NCBI GenBank assembly: GCA_050955105.1
Contig: JBPBQZ010000092.1
Location: forward strand, 1-44,171
Direction: 5' to 3'
From: JBPBQZ01 sp050955105
Lineage (GTDB): Bacteria; Pseudomonadota; Gammaproteobacteria; Burkholderiales; Burkholderiaceae
Length of the DNA stretch: 44,171 nucleotides
The number at the start of each line of letters is the position of its first letter. The stretch's first letter is position 1. This document shows positions 25,158-34,150 of the stretch, one piece after another. The notes beneath the pieces are model-generated. The model was given only the letters and a program-made list of their open reading frames with translations, did no database searches and was not told the origin of the DNA. The position numbers were made by a program, and so were the translations under genes.

Positions 25158-26054
25158 ATGCGTATCTTCCTTACCGGCGCGACCGGCTTCATCGGTTCAG
25201 CCCTCGTTCCAGAGCTCATCAAGGCCGGCCATCAGGTATTGGGAATGGCCCGTTCCGACGCGGGAGCACAGGCGCTCGTCCAGGCCGGCGCCGCAGTGCA
25301 TCGCGGCACCCTGGAGGACCTCGACAGCCTACGCAGCGGCGCCGCGCAAGCCGACGGCGTCATCCACACCGCCTTCGACCACGATTTCTCGAGATTCGTC
25401 GAGAATTGCGAAAAAGACAAGCGTGCCATCGCCGCCCTCGGCGCCGCGCTCGCGGGCTCCGATCGGCCGCTGCTCATCACCTCGGGCACCGGCGTGGGCA
25501 GCGGCACCCATGGCGAGCCCGCGACCGAGAACGTCTTCAACGGCAGTCATCCCAATCCGCGCATCGCCTCCGAAGTGGCCGGCAACGCACTGCTGGAGCA
25601 CGGAGTGAACGTTTCCGTGATGCGCCTGCCGCAGGTTCACAATCCGTTCAAGCAGGGCCTGATCGCGCCGCTCATCGATATCGCCCGCGAAAAAGGCGTG
25701 GTCGCCTATGTAGGTGAAGGCCTTAACCGCTGGCCAGCTGTTCACCTCTCCGATGCCGCACGTCTCTACCGGCTCGCCATCGAGGCGCATGAACGCGGCG
25801 CACGTTTTCATGCGGTCGGCGAAGAGGGCGTCAGCAGTCGCGAGATCTGCCAAGCGCTTGGTCGCGGCATGAACTTGCCGGTCGTTTCGCTTGCTCCTGA
25901 GGAAGCGGCGGCGCATTTCGGCTGGATGGCGATGTTCGTCGGTATGGATATGCCGGCTTCCAGCGCCTACACGCAGGCGCGCCTGGGTTGGCATCCGACG
26001 GGGCCGACACTTGTGGCAGATCTCAACGAAGGGCGCTTCGTAAAACATTCCTGA
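25158..26054 (+). CDS. NAD-dependent epimerase/atypical SDR-like protein (copy 1)
   Basis: A 298-residue extended SDR-like protein. The N-terminus has the cofactor motif GATGFIGSA (residues 7-15) typical of epimerase/dehydratase and NmrA-like folds, followed by HTAFDHDF and LLITSGTGVG. The C-terminal half has GEGLNRWPAVHLSDAARLYR and PASSAYTQARLGWHPTGPTL. It is a paralogue of the gene at 37051, sharing the same block order. No downstream partner shares its strand; it is convergent with the MFS gene. Substrate unknown; stress-inducible NAD(P) redox is likely for this subgroup. Confidence 0.87.
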   Translation: MRIFLTGATGFIGSALVPELIKAGHQVLGMARSDAGAQALVQAGAAVHRGTLEDLDSLRSGAAQADGVIHTAFDHDFSRFVENCEKDKRAIAALGAALAGSDRPLLITSGTGVGSGTHGEPATENVFNGSHPNPRIASEVAGNALLEHGVNVSVMRLPQVHNPFKQGLIAPLIDIAREKGVVAYVGEGLNRWPAVHLSDAARLYRLAIEAHERGARFHAVGEEGVSSREICQALGRGMNLPVVSLAPEEAAAHFGWMAMFVGMDMPASSAYTQARLGWHPTGPTLVADLNEGRFVKHS

Positions 26055-26107
26055 AGCCGTCTCATTCATCGCTACGCAGCCGCGTCGCGTCGCCATCGAG
26101 GAAATCG

Positions 26108-27367
26108 TCACTCGCTCGACCGCGCAGCCGTGAGCGTCGCGCGTTCTGCTCTTACCCAAAAAAAGGTCATCAAGGCCGCAACCACCAGTAGCGGGAAAAT
26201 CACGATGTTCAGCCGCACCCAGCCGAAGCGCTCGAGTATCGGCCCAGCGGCAAGCGTCGCCACTGCCGTGAACCCGTAACGTATCAACTCGGCCACGCCC
26301 TGAACCCGGGCGCGCTCGGACGGCAGGTGGGACGACGCAAGCAACGTCGTGCCGCCCACGAACATGAAATTCCAACCGACGCCGAGACACAACAATGCGA
26401 AATAGAAAGCGATCAGGGTCGTTGAAGCCACGACGATCAAGCCACATAGAGCGCTCAGCGCCATACCGGCGAACAGCACCGATGGCATCCCGAAACGCTT
26501 GATCAAGCGGCCCGCGAAGAATGACGGCGCATACATGCCGACCAAATGCCACTGGATGATGTTGGCGCCGTCGTCGATCGAGTGGTGATGCGCCACCGCC
26601 GCCAATGGCGCAGCCGTCATCACCAACATCATGACGGCGCCCCCAATAACATTGTTGGCCAAGGCCGCCAGCGAGATGGGCTGCGCGAAAACCGTGCGGA
26701 TACTTCGAATCGGGCGCCCGACTTCCTCGAGCGAATCGCCCTGCGCCTCGGTGTCGCGATAGCCGACAGCGATTACCAATGCCGATGCGGCGCCAAGCGC
26801 AAACACCATCAGGTATGAGCCGGCAAAGAGCGTCGAAAAGATGTTCTTGCTCCAAGCCGCCAAGGCTGGTCCGAGGATAGCGGCAATCACCCCGCCAGCA
26901 AGCACCATCGAGATCACCCGCGCCTTCTCCGCAGTAGCCACGGAGTCGGCGGCGGCCAGTCGGTAATACTGTGCGAAGGCTTGGAAAACTCCCACGGCCG
27001 CGGTACCCAGGCAGAACAGCCAGAAATCATTGTGGACGATCGACCATACGGAGATCAGTCCGCCGACAGCGCACATGGCAGCGCCAATAAAAAATCCCCA
27101 ACGCCGTCCAATGCGCTGCATTAAAAACGAGGCAAATAGCGTGGCGACGGCACCTGCCACGGTGATGGTCGCAAACGGCAGCGTTGCCAGAGACTTGTCA
27201 GCGGCAAGCTGGTAGCCGGTGAGACCGGTCAACGTGAGGTCGATAGCAATGGCAGCGGTGAAGAGTCCCTGGGCAATGGCCAGGGTGACTGCATTCGAGT
27301 GCCTGCCCCGCTTAAAGGCGCCGCCGGCGGAAGCAGCTTGCGGCGATGATTTCATGGGTGCGGTCAT
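26108..27367 (-). CDS. MFS transporter
   Basis: A 419-residue inner-membrane protein with about 12 hydrophobic segments and the major-facilitator motif between helices 2 and 3 (MQRIGRRWGFFIGA). Members of this type export drugs or metabolites. ATG at 27367 gives a short cytoplasmic tail before helix 1; the longer open frame upstream runs through the intergenic repeat and is not protein-like. It is divergent from the GlxA-type regulator at 27607, which probably controls it. Confidence 0.9.
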   Translation of the reverse strand: MTAPMKSSPQAASAGGAFKRGRHSNAVTLAIAQGLFTAAIAIDLTLTGLTGYQLAADKSLATLPFATITVAGAVATLFASFLMQRIGRRWGFFIGAAMCAVGGLISVWSIVHNDFWLFCLGTAAVGVFQAFAQYYRLAAADSVATAEKARVISMVLAGGVIAAILGPALAAWSKNIFSTLFAGSYLMVFALGAASALVIAVGYRDTEAQGDSLEEVGRPIRSIRTVFAQPISLAALANNVIGGAVMMLVMTAAPLAAVAHHHSIDDGANIIQWHLVGMYAPSFFAGRLIKRFGMPSVLFAGMALSALCGLIVVASTTLIAFYFALLCLGVGWNFMFVGGTTLLASSHLPSERARVQGVAELIRYGFTAVATLAAGPILERFGWVRLNIVIFPLLVVAALMTFFWVRAERATLTAARSSE

Positions 27368-27471
27368 GCTCGGAGCCTCGCGCATGGGCGTGCGAGATCG
27401 GCGCTCGATACTGGCATCGGCTATTTCCCTTGTTCCTTGATGCCTGCATTCTGGCAACGGCCGAACAATGA

Positions 27472-27553
27472 GGAAAGGACGCAGATCCCTCGTTTCTGGT
27501 CGCCGCTGCGGGTAATTGGCGGTGGCGTTTTTCGAGGGATATAGGTCCTTTCC
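27472..27553. promoter_or_regulatory. Long two-arm inverted repeat between the MFS and GlxA-type genes
   Basis: The left arm GGAAAGGAC-GCAG-ATCCCTCG (27472-27492) is mirrored by CGAGGGAT-ATAG-GTCCTTTCC (27533-27553): 17 of 21 positions pair, the four mismatches being the inner spacer. The arm centres are about 61 bases apart, close to six helical turns. A composite operator for the AraC-type regulator is likely. Confidence 0.6.
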
Positions 27554-27606
27554 GTCAGCCAATAGCTGTAGCATCATCCGTTGGACGATCTCGACGGTAA
27601 TCAACA

Positions 27607-28647
27607 ATGGATTCGACGACTGATATCAACGGCTTGAGTGAAGCGTCAACGATGTGGCACACAACACCCGGCGAAGGCGAAGCCGCGCGGGACATCGCAT
27701 TCCTGGTCTATCCCGGATTTCAGATTCAGGACTTGAGTGGGCCCTTGGCAGCCTTCGAAATTGCGGGAAGAACCGGCGCTGGCGGGCGGTACCGATTCCA
27801 CGTGGTTTCACTGACAGGCGGCGCAGTCATTAGCTCGTCTGGCTTAGAGGTCGCCACCTGGAAAATTCGCGCCGCCGTTTACGACACCCTGCTGGTGGTG
27901 GGTGGAACCGCGCCAGCCAACCCAGCCGATTTGCTGCCGCTATCCGATCAAGTGGCCAAGGCTGTCTTGAAAGGAACCCGTCGTATCGCGAGTGTATGCA
28001 CCGGCGCCTTTATTCTGGCTGCCGCGGGTTTGCTCGATGGCCGTCGCGCCACGACGCATTGGAAATATGCCGCGCAACTGCAACGTCAGTTTCCTAAAAT
28101 CAAGGTCGACGGTGATCGCATTTTCACCAGGGACGAGGGTATTTGGACTTCCGCGGGTATCACAGCGGGGATTGATCTCGCTCTGGCGATGATCGAGGAA
28201 GACCTTGGCAACACAGTCTCCCGCGTCACGGCTCAAATGATGGTCGTTTATCACCGCCGTCCCGGTGGGCAATCGCAGTTCTCGGCCATGGCCGACATGG
28301 AACCTGCGTCAGAAAGAATTCGAGCGGTGCTGACCTATATGCGCGAGCATTTGCCTGATCCGCTGTCGACCGAACAATTGGCAGCCGTCGCATGCCTCAG
28401 TCCTCGGCAATTGGGAAGAGCGTTTCTTCTGGAGACAGGCGAGACGCCGGCGAAGGCGGTCGAACGACTCCGCGTGGAGCTTGCTCGGCAAAGGGTCGAG
28501 CGAGGTGCCGAGCCGATCGAAGTCATTGCACGCAGCGTTGGCTTTACAGATCCAGAGCGGATGCGTCGGGCGTTTATACGAGTGATCGGTCACCCGCCAC
28601 AAAGCGTCCGACGCATGGCAGTCGGTAATGCAGCGCAGTCGCCATAG
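27607..28647 (+). CDS. GlxA-family AraC-type transcriptional regulator
   Basis: A 346-residue regulator with an N-terminal DJ-1/PfpI-like domain (about 28-195; SVCTGAFILAAAGLLDGRRA has the nucleophile-elbow Cys, and ATTHWKYA follows) and a C-terminal AraC helix-turn-helix pair (about 235-335; LSTEQLAAVACLSPRQLGRA and EVIARSVGFTDPERMRRAF). GlxA-type proteins sense small metabolites. It is divergent from the MFS transporter across the long inverted repeat. Confidence 0.93.
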   Translation: MDSTTDINGLSEASTMWHTTPGEGEAARDIAFLVYPGFQIQDLSGPLAAFEIAGRTGAGGRYRFHVVSLTGGAVISSSGLEVATWKIRAAVYDTLLVVGGTAPANPADLLPLSDQVAKAVLKGTRRIASVCTGAFILAAAGLLDGRRATTHWKYAAQLQRQFPKIKVDGDRIFTRDEGIWTSAGITAGIDLALAMIEEDLGNTVSRVTAQMMVVYHRRPGGQSQFSAMADMEPASERIRAVLTYMREHLPDPLSTEQLAAVACLSPRQLGRAFLLETGETPAKAVERLRVELARQRVERGAEPIEVIARSVGFTDPERMRRAFIRVIGHPPQSVRRMAVGNAAQSP

Positions 28648-28663
28648 CGACCGTCGCCGCTCC

Positions 28664-29554
28664 CTAAATCCGCTGCAAAAGGGCCGCGGCAAAAAAGTCC
28701 GTCGCCCGGCGCACGCGCGCCGGTACGAAACGGCGTTTCGGCCAGATAAGGCTAACGTCTCTAACGTCGCCTATAAATTCATCGAGAACCGTGATCACGT
28801 CCGGGTGTTGAAGCTCATCGGCGAGAGAGACCTTGGCAAACAGCCCGATTCCCACGCCGGCCAAAACACCGGTTCGTATCGTTTCGACACTGTTGGACGA
28901 AAGATTTCCGCGAACGGCCACGCTGAATCGACCCGCAGGCCCCACAAACGGCCAATTCGCCGACTCGATCAGGCCGCCATATAAAAGGCAGTTGTGATCA
29001 ACGAGCTCTGCCGGGGTCTTTGGTATTCCGTGTTGTTCGAAGTAATGGCGGGATCCAACGCATACGAGAGGCGTAGTAGCTACGCGCCTGACGACGGCAT
29101 CGGGATCAACCACGGGCCCCACTCGTATCGCCAGATCGATCCGATCTTCCACCATATCTCGCACGAAGTCCGACAGCACCAGATCGACGCGAAGACCTGG
29201 ATTGAGTGACAACAGGTCAGGTATCAGTGGCAGAACGTGGAGGCGGCCGAAAGTCGCAGACGCGGCGATCCTGATCAGACCGGACGCATTAAGCGTGCTG
29301 CTTGTCAGTTCACCGTCGGCTTCGTCCATCTCGTCAACCAGCGGTTTTGTCCGATCGTAGTAGCCCTGCCCCTGGTCTGTCAGCGTCACGCTGCGGGTAC
29401 TTCGGTTGAATAGCCTCACGCCGAGCCGCTTCTCCAGCGCGCCGATGGCCTTGCTGATAGCGGACTGCGATTCGCCGGTTCTACGCGCCGCCGCGGAAAA
29501 ACCGCCCGCTTCGACAACCGCGATGAAAGCATTCAATTCGTGAAACCGATCCAT
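28664..29554 (-). CDS. LysR-family transcriptional regulator
   Basis: A 296-residue LysR protein. The helix-turn-helix (residues 4-62) reads LNAFIAVVEAGGFSAAARRT, then SQSAISKAIGALEKRLGVRL and RSTRSVTLTDQG; the ligand domain begins GLIRIAASATFG and contains DRIDLAIRVGPVVDPDAVVR. It is divergent from the SDR gene at 29675, the expected target. Convergent end-to-end with the GlxA gene (16-base gap). Confidence 0.93.
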   Translation of the reverse strand: MDRFHELNAFIAVVEAGGFSAAARRTGESQSAISKAIGALEKRLGVRLFNRSTRSVTLTDQGQGYYDRTKPLVDEMDEADGELTSSTLNASGLIRIAASATFGRLHVLPLIPDLLSLNPGLRVDLVLSDFVRDMVEDRIDLAIRVGPVVDPDAVVRRVATTPLVCVGSRHYFEQHGIPKTPAELVDHNCLLYGGLIESANWPFVGPAGRFSVAVRGNLSSNSVETIRTGVLAGVGIGLFAKVSLADELQHPDVITVLDEFIGDVRDVSLIWPKRRFVPARVRRATDFFAAALLQRI

Positions 29555-29591
29555 CGAAATCCTCCGCCGACTGATTCTCCCAAAGAATAGA

Positions 29592-29601
29592 TCTTATAAG
29601 A
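29592..29601. promoter_or_regulatory. Palindrome in the lysR/SDR intergenic region
   Basis: TCTTATAAGA is a perfect palindrome located 38 bases upstream of the LysR start and 74 upstream of the SDR start. An A+T-rich stretch with further ATT/AAT half-sites follows. A LysR binding region is plausible. Confidence 0.3.
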
Positions 29602-29674
29602 AATACGCTGATTATCATTGTTCCAGACAGCAATTACCCTGTTGCTGTCATTCACGAACAGATAGAAGGTCCCA

Positions 29675-30415
29675 ATGTCCACTCTCGCAGGCAAGGTTGC
29701 CGTCATCAGCGGCGGAACAACTGGTATCGGCTTGGCAATCGCCGAACGCTTTGTCGCCGAAGGCGCACACGTCTTTATCTTCGGCCGTCGGCAAGCGCAA
29801 CTCGACGAGGCCGTCGAACTGATCGGGCGCAACGTCACCGCCATCAAGGCCGACGCCGCGAACCTCGACGATCTCGACCGTGTCGCCGCGGCCGTGAAGC
29901 AGGACAAGGGTGTCGTCGACATCATCGTGTCGAACGCAGGCTTTACCGAGCAAGCTTCGATCGACACCCTCACACCCGAGCACTTCGACAAGGCATTCGA
30001 CCTCATGGCGCGCGGGCCCGTCTTCCTCGTACAGAAGTTGCTGCCGATGATGAAAGGTCGCGGATCGATCATCTTGGTCTCGTCGGCCATGCACGGCATG
30101 GGCATTCCCGGACACACCGCCTACGCGGCGACCAAGGCGGCGCTGCGTTCCTATGCCCGTACCTGGGCGGCGGAATTCAAAGATCGCGGTATCCGCGTCA
30201 ACACGCTCAGCCCTGGCGTAACCGACACCCCCATTCTCGACGCTCAAAGTGCGCCGCGCGAGGATCTGGTGAATATGTACCGCAGCATGATTCCGCTCGG
30301 CCGACTCGCGCGGGCCGAGGAGATCGCCAATGCGGCGCTGTTCCTGGCTTCCGACCAGAGTTCGTACGTGACGGGTACGGATCTGATGGCCGATGGTGGC
30401 GTCGGGCAGGTCTGA
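29675..30415 (+). CDS. Classical short-chain dehydrogenase/reductase
   Basis: A 246-residue SDR with the cofactor motif GGTTGIG (13-19), the NAG motif (87-89), Ser136/Ser137 and the catalytic Tyr150-xxx-Lys154 (AYAATKAAL). The C-terminus has PGVTDTPI and SSYVTGTDLMADGG, as in classical reductases. FGRR after beta-strand 2 favours NADP. ATG 29675 follows AGAAGGTCCCA. The divergent LysR gene is its likely regulator. Substrate unknown. Confidence 0.93.
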   Translation: MSTLAGKVAVISGGTTGIGLAIAERFVAEGAHVFIFGRRQAQLDEAVELIGRNVTAIKADAANLDDLDRVAAAVKQDKGVVDIIVSNAGFTEQASIDTLTPEHFDKAFDLMARGPVFLVQKLLPMMKGRGSIILVSSAMHGMGIPGHTAYAATKAALRSYARTWAAEFKDRGIRVNTLSPGVTDTPILDAQSAPREDLVNMYRSMIPLGRLARAEEIANAALFLASDQSSYVTGTDLMADGGVGQV

Positions 30416-30560
30416 GGCCCGAGTGCCGCGGGTGCGGCGTTGAGAGTCGACTGCTCCTCGGAACGGGCCGGTGTGGGCGCCCCACCCGCCCAACGCAAGC
30501 AAGGCATTGGGCATTTCCCCCGAGGACCTGATGTGCCGCTATGAGCAAATTTGATTAGTT

Positions 30561-30593
30561 ATTGGCGGCGCCGTTGGCATCGGCGCCGCCAAT
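30561..30593. terminator. Strong hairpin after the SDR gene
   Basis: ATTGGCGGCGCCG (30561-30573) and CGGCGCCGCCAAT (30581-30593) pair perfectly around a seven-base loop. It lies about 150 bases after the SDR stop and 57 before the next start. Neither strand has a good T run after the stem, so terminator function is only a suggestion. Confidence 0.4.
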
Positions 30594-30649
30594 TGACTCA
30601 TTCATGGTGCATCCTAAGCGGACGAACTTGCTATCGAAGCCCCGCACGC

Positions 30650-31477
30650 GTGAACACTCTCAACAGAAAAGCCTTGCCGGCCGCGATGCTGGCGACCGCC
30701 CTGACGATGCTCGCCGGCTGCCAGCTTGCAACCGCACCCTCCCGATCGGCCGCTTCCTTCTCGCCACCCTTTCCCGCCGCCAGGGGCCCGAATGCGCTGT
30801 GGACCATCGTCTCGCAGCAATGCCTGCCGGATCTCCAGCACAACGGCTCGTCCGCGCCCTGCGCGCTCATCGAGCGCGGCGACCGCCCGGACGGCTTCGC
30901 AATCCTCAAAGACGTCGAGGGTAAATCACAGTACCTGCTGATTCCGACCGCCCGCGTCCAGGGCATCGAAACGCCTACGCTGCTGCAAGCGCAGGCACCA
31001 CATTATTTTTCGTTCGCTTGGGATAACCGGCACCTGGTATCCGCCGCGCTGGGCCGGCAGCTGCAGGACGACGAGGTCAGCTTGGCGATCAATCCGCTTC
31101 ACGCGCGCTCGCAGCAGCAATTGCATATCCACATCGATTGCGTGAACGCCGGCGTGCGGCACGACTTATCGAGATATGCCGTGCCATTCGGCAAGCGCTG
31201 GACAGCGATCGAATCGAACCACCGAAAACTGAACGTGCGCAGGATGACCATCGCGCAATTGCATGCGACGAATCTGTTCAAGCTGGTTGCCGATACCATC
31301 CCCGGCGCGGCCACCGATATGGCAGGCGAAACAATCCTCGTGACCGGCGCGGGTGCGGCCAGCGAGAGTGCGGGCATCTATGTCGTCGAGGGCAATTACG
31401 ATACGGCCGGCCGCGGACGGTGGCCAGCCGAAGCGCTACAGGATCATGCGTGCAAACAACCGACGACCGCCGGTTAG
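30650..31477 (+). CDS. cdh: CDP-diacylglycerol pyrophosphatase (lipoprotein form)
   Basis: A 275-residue Cdh-family protein that hydrolyses CDP-diacylglycerol to CMP and phosphatidate; the fold is HIT-like. The signature SQQQLHIHIDCV carries the HxH pair near residue 160. The chosen GTG at 30650 gives N-terminal NRK followed by a hydrophobic stretch and the lipobox LAGC, so it is probably a membrane-anchored lipoprotein; ATG 30686 would lose the positive charges. Other conserved parts are GPNALWTIVSQQC at the mature N-terminus and the FKLVADTIPGA block. It stands alone. Confidence 0.85.
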   Translation: MNTLNRKALPAAMLATALTMLAGCQLATAPSRSAASFSPPFPAARGPNALWTIVSQQCLPDLQHNGSSAPCALIERGDRPDGFAILKDVEGKSQYLLIPTARVQGIETPTLLQAQAPHYFSFAWDNRHLVSAALGRQLQDDEVSLAINPLHARSQQQLHIHIDCVNAGVRHDLSRYAVPFGKRWTAIESNHRKLNVRRMTIAQLHATNLFKLVADTIPGAATDMAGETILVTGAGAASESAGIYVVEGNYDTAGRGRWPAEALQDHACKQPTTAG

Positions 31478-31703
31478 GCGTTTGACGGGGCGCGCAGGTC
31501 GTCAGCAGCGTAGGACGAAAATGAGCGATCGCACCGCACCCTCGGTGCCATCTTTCCGCCCACAGGGGCAATCCACGGGTCACGCAGACAGTTGACCGCG
31601 CATATAGTGATAGCAAGTCGCTGTCCAACGCCCCGGCAGCAATGCGAAGGCTGTAGGAACCCGGCCCCGCAACCTGATTTCCTCCGGCTTACTGTAACGT
31701 TTC

Positions 31704-32759
31704 TCAAGCGAGATCCGTCCCGTCACTGTCTCCAGCGGAGAGGCTTTCGTCCGGCGTCACAAGCATCGCGGCGGCAACGCTGTTTCGCCCATTCTGCTTG
31801 GCTCGATAAAGCGCACCATCCGCCGCAATCAGCAGACCTTCCGGCATCGTGACAGTGCCACCCGCCCGCGAAAATGCGGTAGCAACACCAATACTGATTG
31901 TTACGCAAAAGTCGCCTGCAGGATTTTCCGCGTGCGACAAGCCAAGGCCCTGAACCGCCTGCCGTATCTGCTCGGCAACTTCACGCGCCCCTTGACCGTC
32001 GGTAGCCGGCAAAATGACCGCGAATTCCTCGCCACCATATCGTGCAACGCTATCGCCAGCACGATGCAAGGCATTCTTGATGGCGGCGGCCACCGCGCGC
32101 AGGCACGCGTCACCCGATTGATGACCGTAGCAGTCGTTGAATGCCTTGAAGAGATCGATGTCAAGCAACAGCAGCGACATCTGCGAGCCAGCGCGCATGG
32201 TGCGATGCCATTCTTCCTTCAGCGCCAGGTCGAAGGCACGGCGATTCGCCACAGCGGTCAGTCCGTCTGTCAACGCCAGCCGCTCCAACTCATCTTCCAA
32301 CGTTTTTCGATCGGTAATATCTCGCAGAGCCAGCACCAGACCGCCGGGGTCAGCGCGCGACGGATCACTCAGCATGCGCGTGTTAGCCTCGATCCAGACC
32401 ATAGTCCGGTCTTTACGAAACATGCGGAATATTGTGGAAGTAACGGCTCCAGACTGCCGCCGCCGCGCGGCCGCCTCATTCAAGAGGGGCATGTCGTCCG
32501 GGTGGACCAGCATATTCACACGTCCGCCCACAAGCTCTTCCGGCCGCCAGCCGAGTACAGGCAGCGATGCGGGAGAAACATAACGCGCCACCATCTCTGA
32601 ATCCAGGTGGCAGATCACATCGACACTGTTTTCCGCAAGCAACCTGAACTCGCCATCGAGTTCCGTGCTTGCGCGCTGCCGGATATCCGGTATGTCTTTC
32701 GGGCGCGCGGATGAGAAACGACGCACACGAGCAAACAGGTTTCGAAGTAATGAATTCAT
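31704..32759 (-). CDS. PAS-GGDEF diguanylate cyclase
   Basis: A 351-residue cytosolic protein without membrane segments. Residues about 35-150 form a PAS domain with PAC end (ALRDITDRKTLE), and residues 155-330 the GGDEF domain. The active-site motif is GGEEF (242-246), and the inhibitory I-site RxxD is present as RAGD at 233-236, exactly five residues before it, so the enzyme should make cyclic di-GMP and be product-inhibited. ATG at 32759 is chosen although its Shine-Dalgarno (AAGGA) is rather far away. It is divergent from the PPK2 gene. Confidence 0.9.
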   Translation of the reverse strand: MNSLLRNLFARVRRFSSARPKDIPDIRQRASTELDGEFRLLAENSVDVICHLDSEMVARYVSPASLPVLGWRPEELVGGRVNMLVHPDDMPLLNEAAARRRQSGAVTSTIFRMFRKDRTMVWIEANTRMLSDPSRADPGGLVLALRDITDRKTLEDELERLALTDGLTAVANRRAFDLALKEEWHRTMRAGSQMSLLLLDIDLFKAFNDCYGHQSGDACLRAVAAAIKNALHRAGDSVARYGGEEFAVILPATDGQGAREVAEQIRQAVQGLGLSHAENPAGDFCVTISIGVATAFSRAGGTVTMPEGLLIAADGALYRAKQNGRNSVAAAMLVTPDESLSAGDSDGTDLA

Positions 32760-32982
32760 CGAGTTGACAGGAATCCTTCTCGCGCTCGTTGGCAAGAAAT
32801 ACGATATACCTAATCGGCCATCGTGGAGATTACTACTACCGATGACTGCCGTGTGCGGATATCTGGCTCCTTCTTTCGCCCGTGACCGCCTCGACCTTCG
32901 GCGTGCCAGGCATAGTGGTAAAGGTGCCCGTATTTCAATACCTCAAGAATCACTTAAGGCCACGCTGGCGAAAGGAACGACC

Positions 32983-33852
32983 ATGACGATCAGTTCGAAA
33001 GACTTCCGCGTGCGGGAAAGCGATGATGTAGACCTCGGGAAGTGGCCGACGATGGTCGATCCCGTCTACAGATCGAAAGAGCAATATGAAGAGCTACTGA
33101 CGGATCATGTCGCGCGGCTTAGCTCTCAACAGCAACTGCTCTACGCGTCCAACCGCTATGCTGTCTTGTTGGTGTTTCAGGCCATGGATGCGGCAGGCAA
33201 GGACGGCGCAATCAGGCACGTCATGTCCGGCGTCAATCCGCAAGGCTGCCAGGTGTTCAGCTTCAAGCAGCCGAGCCCTACGGAGTTGCAGCACGACTTC
33301 CTCTGGCGCACGACTCGGGATCTTCCCGAGCGGGGACGAATCGGTATTTTCAACCGATCCTATTACGAAGAAGTGCTGATCGTCCGCGTGCATCATGACA
33401 TTCTCCCTAGTGAAGGGCTTGCGGACACGCCGCACAACAACAAGTCGCTTTGGCGCGATCGCTATCGATCGATCTCGAATCTGGAAAGGCATCTCCACGC
33501 CAATGGAACCCGCATCGTCAAATTCTTCCTCCATCTCTCGAAGGAGGAGCAGCGAAAGCGCTTCCTTGACCGCATCGACGAGCCGGAAAAGAACTGGAAA
33601 TTCAGTGCAGCCGATCTCGAAGAACGCAAATTCTGGAAGCACTATATGAAGGCCTACGAGGAATGCCTGAGCGCGACGAGCACGAGCGATTCTCCATGGT
33701 ATGTTGTGCCCGCCGACGACAAGGAGAATGCGCGATTGATCGTGTCCCAAATTGTCCTTGATACCCTCGACGAGCTCAAGATGTCGTATCCCGAAATCAG
33801 CGAAGCACGCCGGCATGAATTGCTGAAGATCCGTAAGGGACTGGAGAAGTAG
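32983..33852 (+). CDS. PPK2-family polyphosphate:nucleotide phosphotransferase
   Basis: A 289-residue PPK2 enzyme that transfers phosphate between polyphosphate and nucleotides. Walker A is FQAMDAAGKDGA (65-76), the Walker-B/switch block is FNRSYYEEVLIVRVH (123-137), and the lid DRIDEPEKNWKF is at 196-207. The FNRSYYE wording recalls the PPK2 group able to phosphorylate both nucleoside mono- and diphosphates; the class call is from memory. ATG 32983 is preceded by AAAGGAA. It is divergent from the diguanylate cyclase and upstream of a second cyclic-di-GMP gene. Confidence 0.93.
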   Translation: MTISSKDFRVRESDDVDLGKWPTMVDPVYRSKEQYEELLTDHVARLSSQQQLLYASNRYAVLLVFQAMDAAGKDGAIRHVMSGVNPQGCQVFSFKQPSPTELQHDFLWRTTRDLPERGRIGIFNRSYYEEVLIVRVHHDILPSEGLADTPHNNKSLWRDRYRSISNLERHLHANGTRIVKFFLHLSKEEQRKRFLDRIDEPEKNWKFSAADLEERKFWKHYMKAYEECLSATSTSDSPWYVVPADDKENARLIVSQIVLDTLDELKMSYPEISEARRHELLKIRKGLEK

Positions 33853-33878
33853 AGCGCCCGTAGCTGGCTCGCCGATGC

Positions 33879-33962
33879 GCGGATCAGATCGCCAGCCACA
33901 GCGTTGCGCGCGAAGCCCTCCCAGATGTCGTTCCAGTCACCCAATGAGTAACCGTGCCACGG
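33879..33962 (-). pseudogene. Possible remnant of a decarboxylase-like gene
   Basis: About 28 codons on the minus strand read PWHGYSLGDWNDIWEGFARN followed by AVAGDLIR, which looks like conserved protein sequence rather than chance. It recalls the C-terminal end of some UbiD-family decarboxylases, but I cannot confirm that. Both sides in this frame are nonsensical. It lies in the roughly 300-base gap between the PPK2 gene and the next coding sequence, which otherwise shows nothing. Confidence 0.25.
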
Positions 33963-34150
33963 TGATCGCAGACATTGACTTCGCTTCGACTTTCCTCGCC
34001 ATCCTAATGAATGGCTATCCGAGCCCATACTTGGATGCCCATAGCATGTAGGATAAGCTGCTATGAATCATAGTTTGGACGCGTGAGATGCCGAACCGGC
34101 ATTTGCTCCGCGATCTATTTAGATTGTTAAGAGGAGTCTTAAACTCGAAA

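Noticed and set aside
32665..32982. N-terminal extension of the PPK2 protein
   Set aside because: It would overlap the start of the diguanylate cyclase and is unlike the family; AAAGGAA before ATG 32983 fixes the start.
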